Part shown: one piece after another, positions 1 to 7,936 of the stretch
Numbering within the stretch: position 1 is the first letter of the stretch
How the letters are laid out: each line of letters opens with the position of its first letter
Source of the DNA: Hymenobacter sp. IS2118
Lineage (GTDB): Bacteria > Bacteroidota > Bacteroidia > Cytophagales > Hymenobacteraceae
Reading direction: 5' to 3'
Length of the DNA stretch: 64,000 nucleotides
NCBI RefSeq assembly: GCF_000715495.1
Contig: NZ_JNLX01000059.1
Span: 1 to 64,000 of the forward strand
Translations under genes and position numbers: made by a program
The notes under the pieces: generated by a model
Told to the model about the DNA's origin: nothing
Databases searched by the model: none
What the model saw: only the letters and a program-made list of their open reading frames with translations

Positions 1-348
1 CTGTTTGCCGGGGCGGGCCGCTGCGCCAGCTGCCACGGTGGGCCGCAGTTTCGCGACGGCCAGCGGCACGAAGTGGCGCCCGGCCAGTGGCTGAAAACGC
101 CCACCCTGCGCAACGTAGCCGTTACCATGCCCTACCGCGCCGACGGCAGCGCCCCCACCCTGGCGGCCGTGCTCGCCGATGCCTACCACCGCGCCCAGCC
201 GTTCCGCCCGCTCACCGACCCCGAAAACGCCCAGCTCGTGGCCTTTCTCACCACCCTCACCGATACCACCTCGGCCAACCACACCGCCCCGGCCCGCTTG
301 CCGGAGCTACCCGCCCTGCCCACCCGCGCCGTGGGCGGCCTGTACTAA
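1..348 (+). CDS. C-terminal part of a di-haem cytochrome c peroxidase/MauG-like protein (5' truncated)
   Basis: The reading frame is open from base 1 and ends at TAA 346-348, leaving 115 residues of a protein cut by the window edge. Near its start is a CxxCH haem c attachment site (CASCHGG). It is followed by TPTLRNVAVTMPYRADGS, which matches the conserved block after the C-terminal haem of cytochrome c peroxidase/MauG family proteins, where a Met or His serves as distal ligand. Such proteins are periplasmic and reduce peroxide or carry out related redox chemistry. The N-terminal haem domain, if present, lies outside the window, so the precise subfamily cannot be stated. Confidence 0.8.
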   Translation: MFAGAGRCASCHGGPQFRDGQRHEVAPGQWLKTPTLRNVAVTMPYRADGSAPTLAAVLADAYHRAQPFRPLTDPENAQLVAFLTTLTDTTSANHTAPARLPELPALPTRAVGGLY

Positions 349-370
349 CCCGGCCGGCCTTTTTTCTTTC

Positions 371-1867
371 TTGTTTTCACTTGTTTGTTTTTATTTACTC
401 ATATTCAAATCACTTACTATCACCGTCTTATTGGCAAGTCTGGCGCTGAGCCCGGCCCACGCCCAATCCGGGGCATCGGCCGGCACTACGGTGCCTTCGG
501 CAGCGCCCGTGCGCGACATTCAAACCAAAGCCGCTTTGCTGGGCGTGGACTACAGCCCCGATGGCAAGCGCCTGGTAACCTGCGGCCTGGGCCACGACAT
601 TGTGGTGTGGGATGTGGCCTCGGGCCGGCAAACGCTACTGCTTAAAGGACACGCCGACGACGTGGTGACTGTGAAATTCAGCCCTAACGGTCGCTACATC
701 GCCTCGGGTGGCGTGGACAAGGCCCTGATTTTGTGGGATGCCCTGACCGGCGAAATCCTGCGCAAAAACACCGACCACACCGACTACGTGCGCGACGTGG
801 CTTTCAGCCCCAACTCCAAAATGCTGGCCAGCGCCGGCTGGGATGGGCAGGCCCTGGTGTTCGACACCTTCAGCGGGCAGCGCCTGGCCACGCTGGGCGC
901 CCCGGCCAAAGCGGCCGCGTCCGCCACCACTTACGATAAAGCCAAAACCGCCAAGGGCCGCACTACCAACATGACCTCGGTGGCCTTTAACCCGGCCGGC
1001 GATGAGCTGCTGACCGCCAGCGGCGACCACACGCTACGGGTCTTCGACACGGGTACCTGGCAGCAGAAATTCGTGCTCAACGGCCACACCGACGAGGTGT
1101 GGGACGCCCGCTATTCGCCCAACGGGGCCTACGCCGTGAGCGGGGCCTGGGACAACACCGCCCGCCTCTGGGATGTGCGCCAGCAGAAGGTAGTGTACAC
1201 CATTCCGGCCCACGTATCCGACGTGTGGGGCACGGCCTTCAGCCCCGATGGCCAACTGATTGCCACCTGCGGCGGCGACCGTAAGGTACGCCTTTGGGAC
1301 GTAGCCACCGGCCTGCTGGTGCAGGATGTGAGCGCCGACCGCCACACGGCCGAGGTCGAGAACGTGACCTTCAGCCCCGATGGCCGCACCCTGGCCAGCG
1401 TGAGCCGCGACGGCAGCTGCAAAATATGGGCCGTGCCCGGCTCCGAAGAGCGACTGAACGCCTACACCGCCACCAATATGGAAAAGTGGGGCCGCAAGAG
1501 CGAGTTTGAGAAAAGCGACGAGTACCAGAAGCGCCTGGCCAAGCGCGCCGACCGCGAAGCCGCGTTCCGACAGGAAGGCAGCCAGAAAATGCTGGCCTCT
1601 TATGGCAACACGGCCAACTGGCAAAGCTTCGTGCTGAGCGACTATGACGCCGACACCGAGTATTTCACGCTGCTTTCGCCCCTGTTTCCGGCGCCCTACC
1701 GCGTGAAGGTGGCCCCGCGCGAAGCCGAGCGTTTCCGCGAGAGCTTTGCGCGCGTGGCCTACGGCACGCCACAGTTTGAGTACCAGAACGGCGGCATCAC
1801 GCTGCGACAGGCTACCATTATGGCTCCAATCGATGGCAGCTCCAAATCATTCACCATTACCCAGTAA
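371..1867 (+). CDS. Exported WD40 repeat (beta-propeller) protein
   Basis: About 498 residues. From about position 510 the protein shows six to seven WD40 repeats with recurring 'FSPDG/FSPNG...LASGG...D..LWD' cores (VDYSPDGKRL, VKFSPNGRYI, VAFSPNSKML, ARYSPNGAYA, TAFSPDGQLI, VTFSPDGRTL), then a C-terminal region of about 150 residues that I do not recognise. A hydrophobic segment ending in SPAHAQ looks like a signal peptide. The start is uncertain: there is no in-frame ATG near the signal peptide, and I used TTG at 371. An ATA at 401 would give the best signal peptide (MFKSLTITVLL). WD40 propellers are scaffolds without catalysis; the partner is unknown. It lies 4 bp before a second WD40 gene, so the two are probably co-transcribed. 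Confidence 0.8.
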   Translation: MFSLVCFYLLIFKSLTITVLLASLALSPAHAQSGASAGTTVPSAAPVRDIQTKAALLGVDYSPDGKRLVTCGLGHDIVVWDVASGRQTLLLKGHADDVVTVKFSPNGRYIASGGVDKALILWDALTGEILRKNTDHTDYVRDVAFSPNSKMLASAGWDGQALVFDTFSGQRLATLGAPAKAAASATTYDKAKTAKGRTTNMTSVAFNPAGDELLTASGDHTLRVFDTGTWQQKFVLNGHTDEVWDARYSPNGAYAVSGAWDNTARLWDVRQQKVVYTIPAHVSDVWGTAFSPDGQLIATCGGDRKVRLWDVATGLLVQDVSADRHTAEVENVTFSPDGRTLASVSRDGSCKIWAVPGSEERLNAYTATNMEKWGRKSEFEKSDEYQKRLAKRADREAAFRQEGSQKMLASYGNTANWQSFVLSDYDADTEYFTLLSPLFPAPYRVKVAPREAERFRESFARVAYGTPQFEYQNGGITLRQATIMAPIDGSSKSFTITQ

Positions 1868-1871
1868 GCTC

Positions 1872-2816
1872 ATGCGCATCGTTGCTTCTCTGCTTTTGGG
1901 GCTGGGGCTGCTGAGCCTGTCGGGCCTGCGCCCGGCCGCGCCCATTCCGCGCCGCGAGTTTCGGCCGGCTGTGGGCAATGGCCGCCTCAGTGCCTTTAGC
2001 GCCACCGGGGCGTTGGTGGCCGTGGGCGGCGGCGCAGCCCCGGTAGCCGTGTTCGAAACCCGCACCGGCTTGCTGCTGCGTACTTATACCGGCCACACCC
2101 AGCCCGTAACGGCCCTGGCCTGCTCCCCCCACCCCGACACCGTGCTCAGCGGCGATGCCAGCGGGCAGGTACGCCTTTGGCGCGCCGAAACGCTGGCGCC
2201 GTTGCGACAGTGGCAGGCCCCGGGGCCGCTGCTGGCCGTGGCCTTCGCGCCGGGCGGCGGCCGGGCCGTGCTGGCCACCGCCGACGCCTGCTGGCTCTGG
2301 GACCTGCGCAGCGCCGCTGCCCCAATGCCCCTCAAGCTCCAGCTGCCCGCCAACAGCCACCTGACCGCCCTGGCTTTCGGGGCCGAGGGCCGGCAACTGG
2401 CCCTGGGTTTCGACACGGGCACGGCCCTAGTAGTTGACCTGGCCACGCGCACCCAAGCCAGCCGCCTGCTGGGCACGGCTGCCGTGCGCAGCCTCTGCCT
2501 GCACGCCGACACCCTGCTGGCCGCCACCGGCGGCGCCGAGCTGAAAGTGTGGCCCGTGAGTGGCACGCAGGTACTCGCCCAACGCCTGCCCCAAGCCCTG
2601 ACGGCCGTAGCCGCCGACGCTACTGGCCAACTATTGGCCCTGGGCTTCGCCACCGGCGAAACCATGACCTGGAACCGGGCCGCCCAACGCCCCGAGCAGG
2701 CGTTTGCCAGCCCCGGTGCCCCGGCAGTATGCCGGGTGCAGTTCCAGCCCGAAAACGGGGCGCTGGTACTCAGCAGCTACGAAACCGGCGGCCCCAAAAC
2801 CTGGCTCACGCAGTAG
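1872..2816 (+). CDS. Second exported WD40-like protein
   Basis: 314 residues starting at ATG 1872, 4 bp after the stop of the preceding WD40 gene. The N-terminus (MRIVASLLLGLGLLSLSG) is a signal peptide. The body has degenerate WD40 units such as GHTQPVTALACSPHPDTVLSGDASGQVRLW, followed by weaker repeats ending in '..LALGF..G' motifs, enough for one small propeller. Two WD40 proteins in a row suggest a shared envelope complex, but the role is unknown. A longer frame upstream overlaps the previous gene and lacks a signal peptide at its start, so the ATG at 1872 is preferred. Confidence 0.78.
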   Translation: MRIVASLLLGLGLLSLSGLRPAAPIPRREFRPAVGNGRLSAFSATGALVAVGGGAAPVAVFETRTGLLLRTYTGHTQPVTALACSPHPDTVLSGDASGQVRLWRAETLAPLRQWQAPGPLLAVAFAPGGGRAVLATADACWLWDLRSAAAPMPLKLQLPANSHLTALAFGAEGRQLALGFDTGTALVVDLATRTQASRLLGTAAVRSLCLHADTLLAATGGAELKVWPVSGTQVLAQRLPQALTAVAADATGQLLALGFATGETMTWNRAAQRPEQAFASPGAPAVCRVQFQPENGALVLSSYETGGPKTWLTQ

Positions 2817-2918
2817 CATACTCGCTGCGGCGCTTGCCGTTCGGCAATTACATCCTCCGGTCCGGCTGCTCTTTGCGGTCGGACCGGTTGTTGTTAGAGC
2901 AGCCCGTTTGCAACGCGG

Positions 2919-2946
2919 AAAGGCTCCGGCCACTGGCGGAGCTTTT
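2919..2946. terminator. Hairpin between convergent genes, probable bidirectional terminator
   Basis: GCTCCG (2923-2928) pairs with CGGAGC (2937-2942). The stem is flanked by AAA on the left and TTTT on the right, so it could stop transcription from both sides. It lies between the WD40 pair and the converging M56 gene. A second stem, CCGGTCCG (2857-2864) with CGGACCGG (2880-2887), lies just upstream. Confidence 0.45.
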
Positions 2947-2996
2947 CGGGCGGTTTCTTCCAGAAATATTGCTGGCTGGTATCGTTTTCCGGCTGA

Positions 2997-4364
2997 TTAC
3001 TTTTTGCCGCTGCCTGCGGGTGGGGTTGCGTTTTTGAATGCTACGGGCACGGTAAACGATACCGCCACGGGTTTGCCGCTTTGGGTGCCGGGCACAAACT
3101 GCGGCAGCTGCTGAACCGCGGCCACAACCGCCGCGTCGTAAGCAGCGGAGATACCCTTTATGACCTTTATTTCCTGCACCGCGCCGTCGCTCATCACCGT
3201 GAATGACACAAACACCCGGCCCTCTTTGCGGTCAGCTGGCGCCACTTTTGGATAAACCAGCTTACTTGTGATGGCCTCTACGATGGCTCTGTTGCCGCCA
3301 CCGCCGGGTAGTTGTGGCATATTCTCGACGTAAGTATAGACCGGCGGCGACGTTTGAAGCAGCGGGGCAGTGTTGCCCACAGGAGCCGGTGGCGGTGGCG
3401 GCGGGGTGCCCTCCCGCAGCACGGCGGTAGGCGTGGGCTGGGGGCCGGGAACGCCCTGAGCCGCCGTACGCCCACTGGCTACGATGATAAATAATGAAGC
3501 CACCAGTGGCAGCGCGAACCACTGCTTCCAGCGGCGAATGGGGGAGGTTTTCTGTATCATGGCAATGCGACGTAAGGTTTGGGAATGGGAGAAGGAATGC
3601 GTAAGTGGAATGGAGAAACCGAGGCGGGTGGCCACTTGCCGGGCCAACAGGTGAGCGTAGGAATGCGTGGGGGAAAACGGAGCCGAGGCGGTACCGCGCA
3701 GGGCCGCTTCGTCGGCCAAATACTCGTGGGTGAGGGCCAGGGCCCGGCCGCTCAGATGCACGAAGGGGTTGAACCAGAGCCCCGCCCGCAGCAGCTCCAG
3801 CAGCAGGCGGTCGTAGGTATGGCCCTGGCGCACGTGGGCCAGCTCGTGGCGCAGCACCTGGGCCGCTTCGGCGGCACTCAGCGGTAGGGTTTCGTCCCAG
3901 AACACGGTGCGGCCGAACGAGCTGGTGGGCAGCGTACCGTGGGTGCGGGCCAGGGTATGGCCATCGCCCTGCTCGCGGGCCAGGCGGCGCGTGCTTCGCC
4001 ACAGGCGGCCCAGTTCCCAGCCCAGCCGCAGCAGCATAAATACGGCGCCGCTCAGGTACAGCGCCAGCACCCAAAACGACCAGTCCAGGCCGGTGGCCTC
4101 GCGGGTGGCATCGGCGCCTACTACCACCGTGGGCAGCAATACCGCCGACACGCCGCTCAGCACGCCCGGCTGCGCGCCCCAGTCCGTGGGCCACGCCAGC
4201 GGCAGCAGCGGCAGGCCCGCCGCCAGCACCGGTCCCAGTACCAGAAAGGCGCGGTTGTAGGCAAAACTGCGCTCCTGGCGCAGCAAAAACCGGTAGCAGA
4301 GCCACCACGCCCCCAGCAGCACCGTGCTGAGCAGCATCCAATTAAGCAGGCTGATTGGGTTCAT
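2997..4364 (-). CDS. M56 (BlaR1/MecR1-type) membrane metallopeptidase with TonB C-terminal domain
   Basis: 455 residues from ATG 4364. The N-terminal part is membrane embedded, with segments near residues 5-27, 37-58, 70-84 and 95-115. The zinc peptidase motif HELAH is at residues 173-177, as in BlaR1/MecR1. A further hydrophobic segment follows near residue 305. The C-terminal 90 residues (from 'VYPKVAPADRKEGRVFVSFTVMSDG' to the end) are a TonB C-terminal fold instead of the penicillin-binding sensor of true BlaR1. The start lies 23 bp inside blaI, which indicates translational coupling. By analogy the peptidase would inactivate the BlaI-type repressor on a signal. The signal is unknown, and a beta-lactam role is not supported by the sequence. 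Confidence 0.85.
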   Translation of the reverse strand: MNPISLLNWMLLSTVLLGAWWLCYRFLLRQERSFAYNRAFLVLGPVLAAGLPLLPLAWPTDWGAQPGVLSGVSAVLLPTVVVGADATREATGLDWSFWVLALYLSGAVFMLLRLGWELGRLWRSTRRLAREQGDGHTLARTHGTLPTSSFGRTVFWDETLPLSAAEAAQVLRHELAHVRQGHTYDRLLLELLRAGLWFNPFVHLSGRALALTHEYLADEAALRGTASAPFSPTHSYAHLLARQVATRLGFSIPLTHSFSHSQTLRRIAMIQKTSPIRRWKQWFALPLVASLFIIVASGRTAAQGVPGPQPTPTAVLREGTPPPPPPAPVGNTAPLLQTSPPVYTYVENMPQLPGGGGNRAIVEAITSKLVYPKVAPADRKEGRVFVSFTVMSDGAVQEIKVIKGISAAYDAAVVAAVQQLPQFVPGTQSGKPVAVSFTVPVAFKNATPPAGSGKK

Positions 4365-4749
4365 CGGAAGTTGGATTTTGGGGTTCGGAAGCGTGGCGGA
4401 GCAGCTCGTCGAGCTGGGCGGCATCAAGGTTTTCTTCTTTGGCAAAGAAGGAAACCAGGCGGCCGAAGGAGTTGCTGAAGTGGCCGCCCAGCAGCTTGCG
4501 CAGCGAGAAGCGCCGGTACTCATCCTGCTGCACCAGCACGAAATAGCGGTGCGTGCGCCCAAAAGCTTCGTGGTCCACAAAGCCCTTGGTTTCGAGAATG
4601 CGGATGATGGTGGAAACCGTGTTGTAGGCCGGCTGTGGCGCGGGCAGCTCAGCCAGCACGTCCTTCACGAAGGACGGGCCGAGGCGCCAGAGCACCTGCA
4701 TCACCTGTTCTTCGGCGCGGGTGAGTTCGGGAAAAGAGTTGGAATCCAT
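4342..4749 (-). CDS. BlaI/MecI/CopY-family transcriptional repressor
   Basis: 135 residues from ATG 4749. The N-terminal winged helix is clear: LTRAEEQVMQVLWRLGPSFV, then PAYNTVSTIIRILETKGFV, the DNA-recognition part of the BlaI/MecI family, followed by a dimerisation region of about 55 residues. Members bind as dimers to palindromic operators and are cleaved by the partner M56 protease; the partner here is the overlapping downstream gene. A good -7 element and a dyad operator lie directly upstream, so the operon is probably autorepressed. The longer frame beginning 14 codons upstream is rejected because its extra Ser-rich N-terminus does not belong to the family. Confidence 0.9.
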   Translation of the reverse strand: MDSNSFPELTRAEEQVMQVLWRLGPSFVKDVLAELPAPQPAYNTVSTIIRILETKGFVDHEAFGRTHRYFVLVQQDEYRRFSLRKLLGGHFSNSFGRLVSFFAKEENLDAAQLDELLRHASEPQNPTSDEPNQPA

Positions 4750-4780
4750 TGGGGGGAAAGAGGATGATGACGAGGTAAGG

Positions 4781-4826
4781 CAAACGTACAACTAATATTT
4801 TAGTTTAAAAACTATTTCATTAGTTG
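4781..4826 (-). promoter_or_regulatory. blaI-M56 promoter and BlaI-type dyad operator
   Basis: On the minus strand TACGTTTG (plus-strand CAAACGTA, 4781-4788) is an exact TAnnTTTG -7 element, with a T-rich -33 position near 4808-4811. The spacer and -33 region are covered by an inverted repeat CAACTAAT (4789-4796) / ATTAGTTG (4819-4826). Further ACTAA/TTAGT half sites lie between the arms (4791-4804). Binding there would block the polymerase, as expected for autorepression. The match of the operator to this repressor is inference. Confidence 0.62.
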
Positions 4827-5166
4827 GTGCCTGTTTTCAGAAGGACTATTTGGCTCGCTCTTGTTATGGCACCGGCTTCTACCCAGCATCCTGCTCCTGC
4901 TTTATAGCAATGTTTTTTGCGGTTTTGATTCAACTTAAAAGTCCCCTTTTGCAGTTAAAAGCAAGGACAATTCAACGTTAACTAATTGTAAAGCAGTACT
5001 ACACATTGCAGAATTTCGCTTTCAAAGAAAGACTGATACCCTGCCGGACAGCGTGCGTTATTGGTTTGGCACGGTTTTGAACCATACCCCTGCATCGGCC
5101 CAGTAGCCGGGCGTTTGGCCCGGCAGTAGCGGGCCGGTTGCTTTCACCTCTCCAACTATTCTGGTT
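4827..5166. other. Intergenic region without recognised gene
   Basis: About 340 bp, more A/T-rich than its surroundings, between the divergent blaI and porin genes. I see no open frame with family features, no hairpin terminator and no RNA gene. The promoter of the downstream porin gene is presumably here, but no clear -7 element was found. Confidence 0.5.
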
Positions 5167-5976
5167 ATGAAAATTTCACGCCTCTCGGGCGGCCTGGCCG
5201 TGGCTTGCCTTTTGATTTCTGCTGCTGCCGGCTCGGCCTCGGCGCAGGGTGCCCGCGATGCTTACGGCAACCCCAAGGCTGCCCCATCGCCCCGTGCCAC
5301 CACACCGGCCCGCCGTGCTCCGGCCCGCACCCAATCCGCTTATTCCACACCTGCCAGCAGCACGTCCGGGGTCCGGTTCGGTTTCCGGGGCGGCCTGAAC
5401 CTGGCCGACGTGCAGGGCGACGCCGTGAAGAGCTTCACCGAGCTCACCGGTTACCTACCCGACGGCGCCATCACCCAGGAAATACGGCCGGGCTTCTACG
5501 CCGGCCTCTACGCCACGCTGCCCCTGGGCCCGCGCTTTACCATTGAGCCCGGCGTTTCGTACTCCGAAAAGGGCACCGTGCTGCGTGGCAAAGTGCCCGT
5601 GCCAGCCCTCGATTTCCTCAACACCAACCTCACCGGCACGGCCCGCCTGGCCTACGTTGATGTGCCGGTACTGGCCAAAGTATTCGTTACGCCCGGCTTC
5701 TACCTCTACGCCGGGCCGCAGGCCTCGTTCCTGGTCAGCGGCAAGGCCCGCGTCGAAGCCGGCGCACTGGGCTTCAATGCCTTCCGGGAGGATTTCGATA
5801 TCTCCAACCAAATTCGCAAGGTGGACTTTGCCGCCGTGGCGGGCCTGGGCTACCAGTTCGAAAACGGCCTGGGCCTGAGTGCGGGCTACGACTACGGCCT
5901 GTCGTCGCTGGATACCGGCAACCGCTTCGATGCCCAGAACCGGGTAATCAAAGCCGGCCTGAACTACTCTTTCTAA
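5167..5976 (+). CDS. Outer membrane beta-barrel protein (PorT/porin family)
   Basis: 269 residues. Residues 1-26 are a signal peptide ending SASAQ. A Pro/Ala/Thr-rich stretch of about 40 residues follows, then a small beta-barrel with the family opening VRFGFRGGLNLADVQ and closing strands (GLGYQFENGLGLSAGYDYGLSSLD...AGLNYSF) that end in an aromatic residue as required for outer membrane insertion. It belongs to the 'outer membrane beta-barrel' proteins of Bacteroidota with unknown ligand. It is a single gene followed by a hairpin. Confidence 0.82.
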   Translation: MKISRLSGGLAVACLLISAAAGSASAQGARDAYGNPKAAPSPRATTPARRAPARTQSAYSTPASSTSGVRFGFRGGLNLADVQGDAVKSFTELTGYLPDGAITQEIRPGFYAGLYATLPLGPRFTIEPGVSYSEKGTVLRGKVPVPALDFLNTNLTGTARLAYVDVPVLAKVFVTPGFYLYAGPQASFLVSGKARVEAGALGFNAFREDFDISNQIRKVDFAAVAGLGYQFENGLGLSAGYDYGLSSLDTGNRFDAQNRVIKAGLNYSF

Positions 5977-6076
5977 ACCCTGACACTACTATTACCTGCT
6001 GATTATCAGCCATTTTTGTGACGCATATTTCGTTCCCCTATTGTTAGTTAGCGAATTATAAATTAGCGGTTAAGAA

Positions 6077-6106
6077 GGTCCCGCCGCTGCAACGGCGGGG
6101 CCTGTT
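6077..6106 (+). terminator. Hairpin downstream of the porin gene
   Basis: GGTCCCGCCG (6077-6086) pairs with CGGCGGGGCC (6093-6102) around the loop CTGCAA, followed by TGTTT. The loop and right arm are nearly the same as in the hairpin at 7861-7898. Confidence 0.5.
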
Positions 6107-6134
6107 TACCAAATATCGTTTGGCGGGACGTTCT

Positions 6135-6169
6135 TTTTGTCAGATTATTGCGCTGCTTGCATACATTTG
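6135..6169 (+). promoter_or_regulatory. Promoter of the DUF2147 gene
   Basis: TACATTTG at 6162-6169 matches the Bacteroidota -7 consensus TAnnTTTG exactly. TTTTG at 6135-6139 is a -33 element with a 22 bp spacer. The ATG is 38 bp downstream. Confidence 0.55.
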
Positions 6170-6206
6170 TTTTCAACAATTCCTCACTTTTCATTTGATT
6201 CCCACC

Positions 6207-6662
6207 ATGACCAAGCGTTTCTTAAGTTTCGTACTGCTCCTCAGCCTCGTAGTGGCTGCTTTCTCGGCCCAGGCTGCCGCCAAACCCGATGACGTGCTCG
6301 GCATCTGGAAGAATGGTGAAGGTACCGGCATGATTCAGATTTTCAAGAAGGGCGACAAGTACTACGGCCGCCTGGTGTGGCTCAAAGTACCCAACAACCC
6401 CGACGGCACACCCCGTACTGACGTGAACAACCCCGAGGAAGCCAACCGCAAAGTGGGCCTCAAGGGCTTGGTAAATATGCGCGACTTCACCTTCGCCGGC
6501 GATAACAAGTGGGAGGACGGCAAAATCTACGACCCCAAAAACGGCAGCGATTACAGCTGCGAAATGACGCTGGTCGACGCTAACACCCTGGAAGTACGCG
6601 GCTTTATCGGTGTTTCGCTCTTCGGACGGACCGACGTGTGGAAACGCCAGGTGAAAAAGTAG
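6207..6662 (+). CDS. DUF2147 family exported protein
   Basis: 151 residues from ATG 6207. The signal peptide (MTKRFLSFVLLLSLVVAAFSAQA) is followed by the DUF2147 domain: DVLGIWKNGEGTGMIQIFK, KYYGRLVWL, then a GKIYDPKNGSDYSC motif and a closing 'GFIG.SLFGRTDVWKR'. These are small beta-barrel, lipocalin-like periplasmic proteins of unknown biochemical function. An upstream extension of 29 codons is rejected because the signal peptide would become internal. Confidence 0.88.
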   Translation: MTKRFLSFVLLLSLVVAAFSAQAAAKPDDVLGIWKNGEGTGMIQIFKKGDKYYGRLVWLKVPNNPDGTPRTDVNNPEEANRKVGLKGLVNMRDFTFAGDNKWEDGKIYDPKNGSDYSCEMTLVDANTLEVRGFIGVSLFGRTDVWKRQVKK

Positions 6663-6682
6663 CCGCCGGTTACTGCCTTTAA

Positions 6683-6730
6683 TTCCCGAGCTATTACCCC
6701 CTGGGTAGTGGCTCGGGAACATTTGTTTTC
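6683..6730 (+). terminator. Terminator after the DUF2147 gene
   Basis: The left arm 6683-6699 (TTCCCGAGCTATTACCC) pairs with 6703-6719 (15 of 17 positions plus wobble pairs), and a T-rich tract CATTTGTTTTC follows. Confidence 0.62.
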
Positions 6731-6766
6731 AATATTTGCTCTTTCCTGAACCATCCCACCCCCTGC

Positions 6767-7831
6767 ATGAAACACCATTACTTTGCCCTTGCCGCTCTAC
6801 TGCTGGCGATGACACCCGCTGCAGCCCAGGTCGCCGACAGCACCCGTACCACCGCGCCGGCGGACGACGAAAACTTCGACGCATTTGGCGATGCCGGCGC
6901 GGGCGCGGGCTCCTACAACACCCAAAAAGTCCTCTTCATCACCCCCACCAAGCTTATTTCGGTGGGCTACGAGGCCCAGCTGGGTTACAACCTCACCACC
7001 GAAGGGCCGCTGCCCGCCAGCACGGCCCCGGCCGTGGAAACGCACATCAACTCGGCCCGCGGCCTGCGTCTGGCATTCAACGCGCCAGTTATCTCGCGCA
7101 ACGACTTTATTTTCAACCTGGGCCTGACGTACTGGAACACCGGCCTGGACCTGGCCAACGCCGAACGGTCGCCTTACTTCGGCAAGCTCGAAGACGGCCT
7201 GCGCACCACTGGCATCAACACCACCATCTTCAATCCCGTCGACGAGAAGCATTTCGTCATCCTGCAGCTCAACCTCGACGCCAGCGGCAACTACCGGGGT
7301 TTCAAGGACCTGAAGACCGAGGCCGTTACCTTCAGCGCCACAGGCATCTACGGCTGGAAGCCCAACGACAACCTGCAGTGGGGCCTGGGCCTGAGCCGGA
7401 CCTACCGCGCCGGCCAGCTGCTGCACATTCCCGTGCTGCTCTACAACCGCACTTTTTCGCCCAAGTGGGGCTGCGAAGTTATTTTCCCGGCCCGCGCCGA
7501 GGTGCGTCGCAACTTCGGCACCAACGCCTTGTTGAAGTTCGGCTACGAGCTGGAGGGCAACACCTACTACTTGGGCAAAATCGGCCCCGACGAAGTGTAC
7601 CTGCGCCGCGGCGAGCTTAAGCCCCGCTTCACCTACGAGCAGAAGCTCTCGGGCTTCGTGTGGGTGTCGGCCCAGGCCGGTTTCCGCTACAACTACCGCA
7701 ACGACGCCTTCCGCAACCAGGACGTGACCGGCGAGAAGGAAAGCACGCTGGGCTCGGAGCCGTCGCTGTATAAGAATACCCTCACCAACCCCCTGTATTT
7801 CAATATCAGCCTGAACTTGGTTAGCCCGTAG
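6767..7831 (+). CDS. DUF6268-like outer membrane beta-barrel protein
   Basis: 354 residues with a signal peptide ending AAAQ at residue 21. The rest alternates aromatic and polar residues with many Tyr/Phe/Gly (FNLGLTYWNTGLDL, LQLNLDASGNYRGF, GLGLSRTYRAGQ) and ends in '..YFNISLNLVSP', the pattern of an outer membrane barrel of 12-16 strands. I associate it with the DUF6268 proteins of Bacteroidota by general resemblance only. It ends 30 bp before a strong hairpin shared with the convergent VWA gene. The function is unknown. Confidence 0.72.
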   Translation: MKHHYFALAALLLAMTPAAAQVADSTRTTAPADDENFDAFGDAGAGAGSYNTQKVLFITPTKLISVGYEAQLGYNLTTEGPLPASTAPAVETHINSARGLRLAFNAPVISRNDFIFNLGLTYWNTGLDLANAERSPYFGKLEDGLRTTGINTTIFNPVDEKHFVILQLNLDASGNYRGFKDLKTEAVTFSATGIYGWKPNDNLQWGLGLSRTYRAGQLLHIPVLLYNRTFSPKWGCEVIFPARAEVRRNFGTNALLKFGYELEGNTYYLGKIGPDEVYLRRGELKPRFTYEQKLSGFVWVSAQAGFRYNYRNDAFRNQDVTGEKESTLGSEPSLYKNTLTNPLYFNISLNLVSP

Positions 7832-7860
7832 CGCTTCCCATTGCTTGGAACGTATGACGC

Positions 7861-7898
7861 CAAACAGGCCCCATCGCTGCAACGGTGGGGCCTGTTTG
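7861..7898. terminator. Strong hairpin between convergent genes
   Basis: Arms 7861-7876 (CAAACAGGCCCCATCG) and 7883-7898 pair over 16 positions with one G-T wobble, around the loop CTGCAA. TTTAAAAG follows. It can serve both the upstream barrel gene and the VWA gene that ends at 7937 on the other strand. Confidence 0.72.
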
Positions 7899-7936
7899 GT
7901 TTAAAAGTAACGACCGGCGCGGGCAGGACCCGTACC

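Noticed and set aside
87..449. Open frame overlapping the cytochrome c end and the WD40 signal peptide
   Set aside because: Arg/Pro/His-rich shadow in a different frame of two better supported genes.
2997..4364. True beta-lactam sensor BlaR1
   Set aside because: The peptidase motif and repressor partner fit, but the penicillin-binding sensor domain is absent and a TonB domain takes its place.
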